DNA of 57,653 nt from Streptomyces sioyaensis (GCF_004122735.1 NZ_SDIF01000038.1:1-57653), one strand, 5' to 3'. Shown: positions 27,182 to 35,263, numbered from the stretch's first letter. A program made the numbers and translations. The notes: generated by a model not told the origin, from the letters alone.

Positions 27182-28356
27182 GCGGACTCCTTCAGAGGGG
27201 TGGTCGAGTGCAGGGAGGCGGTCGAGTCATGGGGGTGACCGGCCAGTGCCAGCGCCTTGGCGGCGAGCAGGTCGGCGGCCCGGGCATGGGTACCGGGGTC
27301 GGCGGCCCGGCCCATCGCGGCGAGCCGGGCGGGGTTGTCGAGCAGCGGGGTGACCAGTGCGTCCAGCCGCCCGTCGGAGGCCTCCGCGTCGGGCAGCAGC
27401 AGCGCCGCCCCGGCGTCGGAGAGCACCCGCGCGTTGTGCGTCTGGTGATCGCCCGGTGCGTGCGGATACGGCACGAGGACGGCCGGCATCCCGATCGTGG
27501 CCAGCTCGGCGACGGTCGCCGAGCCGGCCCGGCACACCACGAGATCGGCCGCCGCGTACGCCAGATCCATCCGGTCCAGATACGGCACGGCCTCGGCGAC
27601 CGCCGAGCCGCCGTTCTCCGCCAGCCGGGCGGAGGTCTCCTCCAGGGCCGCGGGCCCGGTCTTGATCAGCAGCCGCAGGTCCCGGCGCCCCCGGTAGCGG
27701 CCGGCCAGTCCGATGGCCGCCTCGGTCAGCCGGGCCGCCCCCAGGCTGCCGCCGTTGACCAGCAGCAGCCGGGCCCCGTCCGGGACGCCGAGCGCCCGGC
27801 GGGCCGCGGGGCGCAGCGCCGTACGGTCCAGCTCGGCCAGCGGCCCCACCAGTGGCATCCCCACCGTCTCGGCCCGGTCGCCGCCCGCCAGATGCTCCCG
27901 GCTGCGGTCGAAGGCGAGGGCGAGGTGCGGGGTGAGCCGGGCGGCGAACTTGTTGGCCCGGCCGGGCACCGCGTTGGACTCGTGGATCAGGCTCGGCAGC
28001 CCGGCCATCCGCGCCCCGACGATCACCGGGGCGCTCGGGTAGCCGCCCATACCCACCGCGACCTGGGCCTTTTGTTCCTTGAGGATCGCCCGACACTGGG
28101 CGCCCGAGCGAAGCAGCGCGGCCGGCAGCAGATAGCGTCGGGCGCCGAGCGAGGGATCGAAGGGAATCATGTCGACGGTGTGCAGCCGGTATCCGGCCTG
28201 CGGGATCAACGCCTTCTCCAGGCCGCGTTCGGTCCCGACGAAGGAGATCACCGCGTCGGGCACGGCCCGGCGGAGGGCGTCCGCGAGGGCGAGACCGGGA
28301 TAGATGTGGCCGCCGGTGCCGCCCGCACCGATCACGACAGAGAGTGGTGTGCGCAT
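27178..28356 (-). CDS. MurG-like UDP-GlcNAc transferase paralogue (GT28)
   Basis: GT-B glycosyltransferase of 392 residues closely resembling MurG, which adds GlcNAc to lipid I. The N-terminal glycine loop is GAGGTGGHIYPGLALAD, followed by GMGGYPSAPV and ESNAVPGRANK. The C-terminal donor half has NGGSLGAARL, CRAGSATVAELA and PYPHAPGDHQTHNA. True murG lies in the dcw division cluster, so this is a second copy outside it, coupled to a sugar epimerase/dehydratase. It starts 57 bases from a divergent response regulator and may be under its control. The acceptor could be a modified lipid-linked precursor, a glycolipid or a natural product. Confidence 0.87.
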   Translation of the reverse strand: MRTPLSVVIGAGGTGGHIYPGLALADALRRAVPDAVISFVGTERGLEKALIPQAGYRLHTVDMIPFDPSLGARRYLLPAALLRSGAQCRAILKEQKAQVAVGMGGYPSAPVIVGARMAGLPSLIHESNAVPGRANKFAARLTPHLALAFDRSREHLAGGDRAETVGMPLVGPLAELDRTALRPAARRALGVPDGARLLLVNGGSLGAARLTEAAIGLAGRYRGRRDLRLLIKTGPAALEETSARLAENGGSAVAEAVPYLDRMDLAYAAADLVVCRAGSATVAELATIGMPAVLVPYPHAPGDHQTHNARVLSDAGAALLLPDAEASDGRLDALVTPLLDNPARLAAMGRAADPGTHARAADLLAAKALALAGHPHDSTASLHSTTPLKESA

Positions 28357-28379
28357 GGCCGCCACGCTCGCGTTACGCC

Positions 28380-28396
28380 CTAAGAAGCTTCTAAGA
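28380..28396. promoter_or_regulatory. direct repeat, candidate OmpR-type regulator site
   Basis: CTAAGA occurs at 28380-28385 and 28391-28396, 11 bases apart (one helical turn), with AGAAGCTTCT palindromic between them. It sits in the 57-base spacer between the murG-like gene and the response regulator gene, matching the PhoB/OmpR mode of tandem binding. Confidence 0.5.
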
Positions 28397-28413
28397 GAGG
28401 TGTTTGGCAGCCT

Positions 28414-29136
28414 ATGTCCATGCCGCCCACGCCCGGAAACACCCCCGCCGCCAGGATCCTCGTCGTCGATGACGAACCGGAGGTGCGCGCCGCCGTGGAG
28501 GACGGCCTCGCCGTGGAGGGCTATGAGGTACGCGGCGCCGCCGACGGACTGGCCGCCCTCTCGGAGGTCGCCTCCTGGCAGCCGGACGCCCTCGTCCTGG
28601 ACGTGATGATGCCCGTCCTGGACGGACTGGCCGTCTGCCGCCGGCTGCGCGCCCTGGACGACCGCACGCCCATCCTCGTGCTGACCGCGCTGGACTCGGT
28701 CAGCGAACGGGTCGACGGCCTCGACGCCGGCGCCGACGACTACCTCGTCAAACCGTTCGCCCTGGACGAGCTGGTCGCCCGGGTCCGCGCGCTGCTGCGC
28801 CGCGCCTCGACCACCGCCGTCGAGGACTCCCGCCTCACCTTCGGCGACCTGGTGGTCGACCCGCTGACCCGCAGCGGCCACCGGGGCGACCGCCCCCTGG
28901 AGTTCAGCCGCACCGAATGGGCCCTGCTGGAACTGCTGTTGCAGAACCCGGGGCAGGTGCTGCCCCGGGAGGTGATCCTGGAGCGCGTCTGGGGCCGCGA
29001 CTTCGGCCCGGACTCCAACTCCCTGGCCGTCTACATCGGTTACCTGCGCCGCAAACTGGAGGCCGACGGCGAGCCCCGGCTCGTCCACACCGTGCACGGC
29101 ATCGGCTACCGCCTCGGCCACGCGGAGGGCGCATGA
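28414..29136 (+). CDS. response regulator, OmpR/PhoB family (MprA-like)
   Basis: Two-component transcription factor of 240 residues. The receiver has VVDDE at 17-21, phosphorylation Asp63 in LVLDVMMPVLDG, VLTAL and the switch Lys in DYLVKPF. The C-terminal winged helix includes LEFSRTEWALLELLLQNPG and VYIGYLRRKLEADG. It is divergent from the murG-like/epimerase operon. The kinase start overlaps this stop by 4 bases (ATGA). Confidence 0.93.
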   Translation: MSMPPTPGNTPAARILVVDDEPEVRAAVEDGLAVEGYEVRGAADGLAALSEVASWQPDALVLDVMMPVLDGLAVCRRLRALDDRTPILVLTALDSVSERVDGLDAGADDYLVKPFALDELVARVRALLRRASTTAVEDSRLTFGDLVVDPLTRSGHRGDRPLEFSRTEWALLELLLQNPGQVLPREVILERVWGRDFGPDSNSLAVYIGYLRRKLEADGEPRLVHTVHGIGYRLGHAEGA

Positions 29137-30536
29137 CCGGCACCCGCGGCCTGGGAGCCCGCTGGCGGCGCAGGCGCCCGCTGCGCACCCGGCTGGCGCT
29201 GGCGGCCTCCGCCGCGGTGGCACTGGTGGCGGTCGGCGTCTGTGCGGCGGCGTTCGTCGTCATCGACTACCAGATGACCCGCCAGCTCGGCCGGAACCTG
29301 GCCCAGGCGGCCACCGAGGCCATCCGCCAGCGCCAGAACTGGGGCCCGACGCCGAGCGACACCCTCTGCCAGTACCCGGCCTCCACCTGCATCCAGATCG
29401 TGCCGTCCGACCCCGCCAAGGACCCGCGCAAGCCGTATGTGCTGCCCGTCTCGGACGCCACCCGGAAGGTCGCCGCCGGCCGGCATCCGGCCTTCTACCA
29501 GAAGACGTCAGTGGCCGGGCAGCCGGTCCGGATGCTCACCACGCGCCTGGGGAACAGGGACGAGGCCGTGCAGGTCGCCCAGCGCTCCGACTCCGTCGAC
29601 CGGAGCGTGGAACAGGCCGCCTGGGCGCTGTCCACGGTCGGCGCCGGCGGGGTGCTGCTGGCCGCCGCCCTCGGCTACTGGGTCTCGCGTACCGGCCTGG
29701 CCCCGGTCGCCCGGCTCACCGCCACCGCGGAGCGGATCGCCGCCACCCGCGACGCCGGCCACCGCATCGACGTGCCCGCGGAGCCGCTCGCCCGGGAGGA
29801 CGAGATCACCCGGCTGGCCACCAGCTTCAACACCATGCTCGACGCGCTGGAGCAGTCGGTCACCTCCCAGCGCCGGCTGGTCGCCGACGCCTCCCACGAG
29901 CTGCGCACCCCCCTGACGGCGCTCCGCACCAACGCCGAACTCCTTGCCCGCGCCGACCGCCTGACGGATGCTCAGCGCGACCGCGCCTCGGCCGCGCTGG
30001 GCCGCCAGCTGCGCGAGGTCACCACGCTCGTCAACGACCTGATCGAACTCGCCCGCGACGAGGAACCCCGGCCGCTGGTCGAACAGGTCCGCCCGGCCGC
30101 CCTTCTGGAGCATGCGGTGGCCACCGCCGGCGAGCACTGGCCGGAGATCACCTTCACCACCGGCATCGACCCGGCCGCGGCGGACCGCACGGTCCCCGGA
30201 GTGCCGGCCCGCCTCTCCCGGCTGCTGTCCAACCTCCTCGACAACGCCGCCAAGTTCTCCCCGCCGGGCGGCCCGGTGGACGCCGAACTCACCCTCCGCG
30301 AAGGGGAGTTGCAGCTGACCGTCCGCGACCACGGCCCCGGCATCGCGCCCGAGGACCTCCCCCATGTCTTCGACCGCTTCTACCGCGCGAAGGCCGCCCG
30401 CGCCCTGCCCGGTTCGGGGCTGGGCCTGGCCATGGCCCGGCAGATCGCCCGCGCGCACGGCGCCGAGCTCAGCGCCGAACAGGCGCAGGGCGGCGGGGCG
30501 CTGTTCCGGCTGCGGATGCCGGCCGGAGTGGCATAA
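29133..30536 (+). CDS. sensor histidine kinase (MprB/BaeS-like)
   Basis: Membrane kinase of 467 residues. The start is the ATG at 29133, overlapping the regulator stop. An Arg-rich N-terminus is followed by a membrane segment (about 22-47) and an extracellular domain of about 110 residues containing two Cys (LCQYPASTCIQIV), which may form a disulfide. A second membrane segment (about 165-188), HAMP, and dimerisation helix with phosphoacceptor His255 in VADASHELRTPL come next. The ATP domain has LLSNLLDNAAKFSPPGG, DHGPGI and GSGLGLAMARQ. Signal unknown; envelope stress is a common role in this family. Confidence 0.93.
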   Translation: MTGTRGLGARWRRRRPLRTRLALAASAAVALVAVGVCAAAFVVIDYQMTRQLGRNLAQAATEAIRQRQNWGPTPSDTLCQYPASTCIQIVPSDPAKDPRKPYVLPVSDATRKVAAGRHPAFYQKTSVAGQPVRMLTTRLGNRDEAVQVAQRSDSVDRSVEQAAWALSTVGAGGVLLAAALGYWVSRTGLAPVARLTATAERIAATRDAGHRIDVPAEPLAREDEITRLATSFNTMLDALEQSVTSQRRLVADASHELRTPLTALRTNAELLARADRLTDAQRDRASAALGRQLREVTTLVNDLIELARDEEPRPLVEQVRPAALLEHAVATAGEHWPEITFTTGIDPAAADRTVPGVPARLSRLLSNLLDNAAKFSPPGGPVDAELTLREGELQLTVRDHGPGIAPEDLPHVFDRFYRAKAARALPGSGLGLAMARQIARAHGAELSAEQAQGGGALFRLRMPAGVA

Positions 30537-30547
30537 CGGGGACGCCG

Positions 30548-30913
30548 TCACGCTTCACGAGGCCGGTACGTGGCGCCGACCCCCTCGGCCTCCGCTTCCG
30601 CTGCCTTCTCCTCGACCTTCGCCCGGACCGCCTGCCGGTCCTGCGGCGACATCGACCGCCAGCTCTCCCTCATCCCCGCAATGCCGTCGGTGAGCGCCCG
30701 GAACCCTGACGGGTCGTCGAGGACGTCCTTGAGCTCCAGGCGGCCGCCGAGCATCTTGCGGGCCACGTCCTGGAGTTCGGAGGGCGCGTCGGCGTTGTCG
30801 CGCACGGCGCGCAGGGCGGAGGTGAGGTGCTCGTTCTGCTCCTCGGAGAGGTCCCTCTCCTCGATGGGGTATTCCCGGTCGCCGGGGTGGGTGAAGGCGT
30901 TGTTGCCGGTCAT
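30548..30913 (-). CDS. conserved hypothetical protein downstream of the WXG100-like gene
   Basis: 121 residues, charged, predicted all-helical, no signal peptide or membrane segment. Starts MTGNNAFTHPGDREYPIEER and ends in an Ala/Glu-rich helix (VRAKVEEKAAEAEAEG). It lies 35 bases after the WXG100-like protein gene on the same strand, so it is probably co-transcribed and might act as its chaperone or partner; that is inference. It converges on the kinase gene with 11 bases between. Confidence 0.7.
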   Translation of the reverse strand: MTGNNAFTHPGDREYPIEERDLSEEQNEHLTSALRAVRDNADAPSELQDVARKMLGGRLELKDVLDDPSGFRALTDGIAGMRESWRSMSPQDRQAVRAKVEEKAAEAEAEGVGATYRPREA

Positions 30914-30948
30914 GGGGCAGGGCTCCTGTCGGACGGTACGGGTCTGCG

Positions 30949-32142
30949 TCAGCCGAACGCGTGGCGGACGCGTGCGGCCTCGTCCTGGCCGTCGTTGTCG
31001 GTGTCGGTGTTGCTCTCGGCGCGGGACCTGGCAGCTCCGCCCGCGGGGGCAGCGGACGACGAGTTCGAGCCGTCGGAGCCGCCGCTGGAGGACGACGAGC
31101 CGCCGGAGCCGCCCTCGGAGGAACCGCCGGAGCCGCCTTCGGAGGAACCGCTGGAGCCGCCCTCGGACGAGCCGCCGGACCCGCCTTCGGACGAGGACGA
31201 GGACGACGAGGAACTGGAACCGCCCTCGGAGGAGCTGCCGTCGCCGCCTTCCGACGACGTGCCGTCACCCGAGCCGGCCGGCTCGGGGTCCTTGTAGGTG
31301 GCGCCGTAAGCGGTCTTGGCCACCTTGGCGACCTTCTGCTCCCCCTCGTAGGCCTGCGTGAGGCCCTCGCCGACATCGCCCGTCGCCATCTTTCCGAGAC
31401 CCTGGCCGACCTCGCCCACACCCTTGGCTCCGTCGACGACCTCTGTCCCCTTGTCGACAAAGGGCTTGGCCACGGCCTCACCCGCAGCCCCGAAGGAGAA
31501 CCCCTTCTGCGCCCCGAAGTGGCCCTTGATCCCCTGCGTGGCGAGGTTCCCGGCGAGCTTCTTGCCGGCGTCGATACCGAGTTCCTTGGCCAGATCGATC
31601 GCGATCTCCCTGCCCGACCGCTTCACCTTCTGGGCGATGGCGTCCTTGATGGCCTGGATGATCTGGTCCTTCGCCTTGCTGATGATCTGGCGAACCATGA
31701 CCCGGGTGGTCGCCGTGGCGGCGGCCGCCCCGGCCTCGGAGGCCCCCAGCGTGACCGGCGCGGCGGCCTGGGCGGCCGCGAACTCGAAGGCCAGCGCGAT
31801 GAGTTGGGCAATCACCGCGAGCTTCATCACCATGATGATCGTGGCCACGATCTGCAGCACGATGGCAAGCGCCTCGGCGGCCTCGGCGGACTCATCGAGA
31901 AAACCGCCTCCGGAGAACTTCTTCCATTTGTTCTCGAATGCCTCGATCGCCTCGCCGGAGTTGGCGCCGCGCACCGTGCTGGCAGCGCCGTCGCCCTGCT
32001 GCTGGGCCGAACGAACGGAGGCGGCGAAGTTACTCCAGGCCTCAGCCGCGTCGCGCATCTTGTCCTCGTCGATATTGGGCCATTGGAAGCCCAGTAGATC
32101 GAGGACCCAGTCGACCTCGACAGGAAGCATGATGGTGGCCAC
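30949..32142 (-). CDS. WXG100-like / type VII secretion-type carrier protein with Ser-Gly tail
   Basis: 397 residues, unknown function. Residues about 1-95 resemble the WXG100-like N-terminal domain of CpnT-type polymorphic proteins (LLGFQWPNIDEDKMRDAAEA, and later AIEAFENKWKKFSGG). Hydrophobic Ala/Ile/Val-rich helices span about 90-160. A helical Lys/Ala/Gly stretch runs to about 295 (GREIAIDLAKELGIDAGKKL). The last 100 residues are almost pure Ser/Gly/Glu (SSEGGSGGSSEGG repeats). No toxin fold is visible at the C-terminus, where such proteins normally carry one. An ESX-type secretion machine is not in the window. Confidence 0.72.
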   Translation of the reverse strand: MATIMLPVEVDWVLDLLGFQWPNIDEDKMRDAAEAWSNFAASVRSAQQQGDGAASTVRGANSGEAIEAFENKWKKFSGGGFLDESAEAAEALAIVLQIVATIIMVMKLAVIAQLIALAFEFAAAQAAAPVTLGASEAGAAAATATTRVMVRQIISKAKDQIIQAIKDAIAQKVKRSGREIAIDLAKELGIDAGKKLAGNLATQGIKGHFGAQKGFSFGAAGEAVAKPFVDKGTEVVDGAKGVGEVGQGLGKMATGDVGEGLTQAYEGEQKVAKVAKTAYGATYKDPEPAGSGDGTSSEGGDGSSSEGGSSSSSSSSSSEGGSGGSSEGGSSGSSEGGSGGSSEGGSGGSSSSSGGSDGSNSSSAAPAGGAARSRAESNTDTDNDGQDEAARVRHAFG

Positions 32143-32221
32143 TATGACTCACTCCCCCGGGAAGCGTATTTTCGTTGTTGTTCTATGGGGTGTTGTGGGG
32201 GTCTACCGAGTTGATTCGGCG
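32143..32221 (-). other. short spacer, unusually AT-rich
   Basis: 79 bases between two minus-strand genes with T-rich and GTTGTTGTT-like sequence, clearly lower in GC than the rest of the window. It may hold a promoter for the WXG100-like gene; no firm -10/-35 assigned. Confidence 0.3.
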
Positions 32222-32560
32222 TCAATTCGCGAACTTGGGGCGGTTCGCCGCGAACTTGGCAAGGTGATCGTGCTGGTCCTGCTCGGTGGTGGCGTAATGC
32301 CCACCCGTCGCCTCGAGTTTCTCCCCGATCGTGGAGAGACCTTCACCAAGGGTGGGCATCGACTTCACGAGACCTGCACTCACCGGCGCATAGACGTCCA
32401 TGAAATACTTGATCAAATCGTCGTCGCCCCAGTCTTCAGCCTCTTTGAGCGTGGCCGCCAACTTCTTTGCGGCACCGCTGAAATCAGAGCCAATACCATT
32501 GAAGACTCCGCCCTGCGACGTCAGGACGGCCGGATCCACGTCGTATCCGGAGCCTGCCAT
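32222..32560 (-). CDS. small WXG100-family-like protein
   Basis: 112 residues, helical, no signal peptide. The central pattern W-G-D-D-D (EDWGDDDLIKYFMDVYAP) between two amphipathic helices, and the starting YDVDPAVLTSQG, match the ESX/WXG100-type small secreted helper proteins of Streptomyces. It precedes the larger WXG100-like protein by 79 bases, the order seen for such pairs, which form dimers for type VII export. The Trp-X-Gly turn is imperfect (WGD), so the family call is moderate. Confidence 0.68.
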   Translation of the reverse strand: MAGSGYDVDPAVLTSQGGVFNGIGSDFSGAAKKLAATLKEAEDWGDDDLIKYFMDVYAPVSAGLVKSMPTLGEGLSTIGEKLEATGGHYATTEQDQHDHLAKFAANRPKFAN

Positions 32561-32674
32561 GGGTCCCCCTTATTCTCGGCTGCATCAGGAATCCGCCGAA
32601 GCGTGTGCCGTACGGTAGCCGATGTCTGTGCCTGCCGGAGTCCCGGCCGATGACCATGAAAGGGAATTCCCTCA

Positions 32675-33301
32675 ATGTCCAACTCTCCGCAGATGTCTGG
32701 GAAGACACCTTTGAAGACGCTATGCGGGCACCTTTTCTTCCTCGCTGTCGCTCTGGTGTTCTTCACCGTCTTCTTCGTCAAAGGGCTGACCTCGGCGGGC
32801 CTCACGGGCACGCACGGAATCTTCACGGTCAAGGAATGCGTCCGGGAAAGCACAAGCCACCGCTCCACGGCCTCGCAGTATTACGACTGCAACGGCACGT
32901 TCCGCTCGGACGACGGGAAGACCGTGGACAACAAGGCGTCCTTGGGCAACCTCGACACCGGGTACGACCCGGGCTTCGAACTCGCGGTCCAGGGGCACGG
33001 CGACAGCACCGTTCTCAGCGCCCTGTCCGCCGCGACCTACACCGTCGCCGGTCGCGGAGCAGCCATAGGAAACTTCGCCACCGGCTTCGGCGGTCTCCTC
33101 TTCATCGTCCCCGTGTTGCTCTTCTCCTGGCTCACGCGCTTCGATGCCACCACTCGCACGATCGCCCAGCAGTGGGCGGCGTGGCGGGCGACCGCCGGCA
33201 CCCGAACCCGCAAGATCGTGCTCGGCGCCGCCGCGGCGGCCCTCTTCGGCGCCTTCGTCATCAGCCCGGCCCTCGGCTTCGCCCTCACTGCCGGCAGCTG
33301 A
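32675..33301 (+). CDS. hypothetical integral membrane protein
   Basis: 208 residues with three hydrophobic segments: about 18-38 (CGHLFFLAVALVFFTVFFV), about 130-150 (FGGLLFIVPVLLFSW) and about 185-205. The first loop (about 40-125) is outside and has two Cys (KECVRES and YYDCNGTF) that could form a disulfide. I recognise no family. The ATG at 32675 follows a 12-bp palindrome AGGGAATTCCCT whose AGGGA may serve as ribosome site. Divergent from the WXG100-like cassette, it could be part of the same accessory unit. Confidence 0.72.
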   Translation: MSNSPQMSGKTPLKTLCGHLFFLAVALVFFTVFFVKGLTSAGLTGTHGIFTVKECVRESTSHRSTASQYYDCNGTFRSDDGKTVDNKASLGNLDTGYDPGFELAVQGHGDSTVLSALSAATYTVAGRGAAIGNFATGFGGLLFIVPVLLFSWLTRFDATTRTIAQQWAAWRATAGTRTRKIVLGAAAAALFGAFVISPALGFALTAGS

Positions 33302-33305
33302 GACG

Positions 33306-33342
33306 TGCGGGCGGGGCCGTCAGCGCGACGGCCCCGCCCGCA
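33306..33342. terminator. bidirectional terminator between the membrane protein and icmA
   Basis: Perfect 16-bp arms (33306-33321 and 33327-33342) with a 5-base loop, 4 bases after the plus-strand stop and 25 bases before the icmA stop. Confidence 0.9.
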
Positions 33343-33367
33343 TGAGCAGAGCCAGAACCCGGCCGGC

Positions 33368-35068
33368 TCAGAACCCGGCCGGCTCCGTATAGATCCCCCA
33401 CTCGTCCCGCAGCACTCCGCAGATCTCGCCGAGCGTCGCCTCGGCCCGTACGGCCTCCAGCATCGGCTCGATCATGTTGCCGCCGTTGCGGGCGGCGGTG
33501 AGCATGTCCTCCAGTGCGGCCCGCACCTGGGCGTCGTCGCGGGCCGCCTTGCGCTCGGCGAGCACCCGCACCTGCTCGCGCTCGACCTCGTGGCTGACCC
33601 GCAGGATCTCCAGATCGCCGGTGACCGAGCCGTGGTGGCAGTTGACGCCGACGACCTTCTTGTCGCCCTTCTCCAGCGCCTGCTGGTACCGGAAGGCGGA
33701 CTCGGCGATCTCGCCGGTGAACCAGCCGTCCTCGATGCCGCGCAGGATGCCGGAGGTCATCGGGCCGATCGGGTGCTCGCCGGTCGGGACCGCCCGCCGG
33801 CCGCGCTCCTTGATCTGCTCGAAGATCTTCTCGGCGTCCGCCTCGATCCGGTCGGTCAGCGACTCGATGAACCACGAACCGCCCAGCGGGTCGGCGACAT
33901 TGGCGACGCCGGTCTCCTCCATCAGCACCTGCTGGGTGCGCAGCGCGATCTCCGCGGCCTGCTCGCTCGGCAGCGCCAGGGTCTCGTCCAGGGCGTTGGT
34001 GTGCAGCGAGTTGGTGCCGCCGAGCACGGCCGCCAGGGCCTCGACGGCGGTGCGTACGACGTTGTTGTACGGCTGCTGGGCGGTCAGCGAGACGCCGGCG
34101 GTCTGGGTGTGGAAGCGCAGCCACTGCGCCTTCTCGCTCGTCGCGCCGTACACGTCGCGCATCCAGCGGGCCCAGATCCTGCGCGCCGCCCGGAACTTGG
34201 CGATCTCCTCGAAGAAGTCGAGATGCGCGTCGAAGAAGAAGGACAGGCCGGGGGCGAAGGTGTTGACGTCCAGTCCGCGGGAGAGGCCCAGCTCCACATA
34301 GCCGAAGCCGTCGGCCAGCGTGTACGCCAGCTCCTGCGCGGCCGTCGCGCCCGCCTCGCGGATGTGGTAGCCGGAGACCGAGAGCGGCTTGTACGCGGGA
34401 ATGCCGTGCGCACAGTGCTCCATCAGGTCGCCGATCAGCCGCAGATGCGGCTCGGGCTGGAAGAGCCACTCCTTCTGCGCGATGTACTCCTTGAAGATGT
34501 CCGTCTGGAGCGTGCCGTTGAGGACGGCCGGGTCGACGCCCTGGCGCTCGGCGGCGACGAGGTACATGCAGAAGACCGGGACGGCCGGGCCGGAGATCGT
34601 CATCGAGGTCGTGACGTCACCGAGCGGGATGTCCTTGAAGAGGACCTCCATGTCGGCGGCGGAGTCGATGGCGACGCCGCAGTGGCCGACCTCGCCGAGC
34701 GAACGCGGGTCGTCGGAGTCCCGCCCCATCAGGGTCGGCATGTCGAAGGCCACGGAGAGGCCGCCGCCACCGGCCTTCAGGATCATCTTGTAGCGCTCGT
34801 TGGTCTGCTCGGCGTTGCCGAAGCCGGCGAACTGGCGGATCGTCCAGGTCCGCCCGCGGTAGCCGGTCGCGTAGAGCCCCCGCGTGAAGGGGTACTCGCC
34901 CGGCCACCCGATCCGCTCGAACCCCTCGACCGCGTCCCCCGGCCGGGGCCCGTACGCCGGCTCGACGGGATCGCCCGAGAGCGTGGTGAAGTCCGCGTCC
35001 CGCTTACGGGCGGAGTCGTACCGAGCCTGCCAGCGGCGGCGGCCCTCATCGATCGCATCAGCGTCCAT
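33368..35068 (-). CDS. icmA: isobutyryl-CoA mutase large (catalytic) subunit
   Basis: Coenzyme B12-dependent interconversion of isobutyryl-CoA and butyryl-CoA, linking valine catabolism to butyryl/methylmalonyl-CoA precursors for polyketides. At 566 residues it equals the known IcmA length and ends where the B12-binding domain would begin in methylmalonyl-CoA mutase; that domain is supplied by the separate small subunit IcmB, not in this window. Motifs include YPFTRGLYATGYRGRTWTIR, AFDMPTLMGRDSD, the TIM-barrel GYHIREAGA and GGTNSLHTNALDE. The ATG at 35068 has GAAGG immediately upstream. Related mutases (MeaA) are similar, but these carry the B12 domain. Confidence 0.9.
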   Translation of the reverse strand: MDADAIDEGRRRWQARYDSARKRDADFTTLSGDPVEPAYGPRPGDAVEGFERIGWPGEYPFTRGLYATGYRGRTWTIRQFAGFGNAEQTNERYKMILKAGGGGLSVAFDMPTLMGRDSDDPRSLGEVGHCGVAIDSAADMEVLFKDIPLGDVTTSMTISGPAVPVFCMYLVAAERQGVDPAVLNGTLQTDIFKEYIAQKEWLFQPEPHLRLIGDLMEHCAHGIPAYKPLSVSGYHIREAGATAAQELAYTLADGFGYVELGLSRGLDVNTFAPGLSFFFDAHLDFFEEIAKFRAARRIWARWMRDVYGATSEKAQWLRFHTQTAGVSLTAQQPYNNVVRTAVEALAAVLGGTNSLHTNALDETLALPSEQAAEIALRTQQVLMEETGVANVADPLGGSWFIESLTDRIEADAEKIFEQIKERGRRAVPTGEHPIGPMTSGILRGIEDGWFTGEIAESAFRYQQALEKGDKKVVGVNCHHGSVTGDLEILRVSHEVEREQVRVLAERKAARDDAQVRAALEDMLTAARNGGNMIEPMLEAVRAEATLGEICGVLRDEWGIYTEPAGF

Positions 35069-35075
35069 ACCTTCG

Positions 35076-35105
35076 AATTTACTAGGACGTCCTAGTAATT
35101 GTCGA
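35076..35105 (-). promoter_or_regulatory. icmA promoter with perfect 20-bp palindromic operator
   Basis: On the minus strand TCGACA (35105-35100) and TAAATT (35081-35076) are spaced 18 bases, a good -35/-10 pair. Between them and touching the -10 lies the perfect palindrome TTACTAGGACGTCCTAGTAA (35079-35098). A bound dimer would block RNA polymerase. The predicted transcript begins at or within a few bases of the icmA ATG. Confidence 0.75.
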
Positions 35106-35199
35106 CGGGAGCGGGCCCCTGAGTCGCCACACGGGTCACTTTTGTCACTTTCCGTAACTGGACGCACACGACACAACGCGCCCGTCCTCGAAGGGCAGG

Positions 35200-35263
35200 C
35201 GCGTGAGAAGGGGCGGGCCCGCCGGCAGAAGGGGCGGGCCGCCGTCAAACGGGGCGGTCCCCG
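35200..35263. repeat. short tandem GC-rich repeats
   Basis: AGAAGGGGCGGGCC occurs twice about 20 bases apart between the DUF3817 stop and the icmA upstream region, followed by CGGGGCGGTCCCCG, which can form a hairpin. Probably acts as the DUF3817 transcript end. Confidence 0.35.

Noticed and set aside
31080..31260. Regular repeats that could suggest a CRISPR array
   Set aside because: They are in-frame Ser/Gly/Glu codons of the WXG100-like protein, with no spacers of unique sequence.
30827..31297. Acidic Pro/Glu-rich frame (PPSEEPPEPPSE repeats) opposite the Ser/Gly tail
   Set aside because: Pure complement of the Ser-Gly-Glu codons; no independent start signals.
33368..35068. Methylmalonyl-CoA mutase (MutB or MeaA) as identity
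   Set aside because: The protein stops at 566 residues without a B12-binding domain, the hallmark of IcmA.
35079..35098. Attachment site for an integrated element
   Set aside because: No second copy, integrase or tRNA nearby; its position between -35 and -10 explains it better as an operator.
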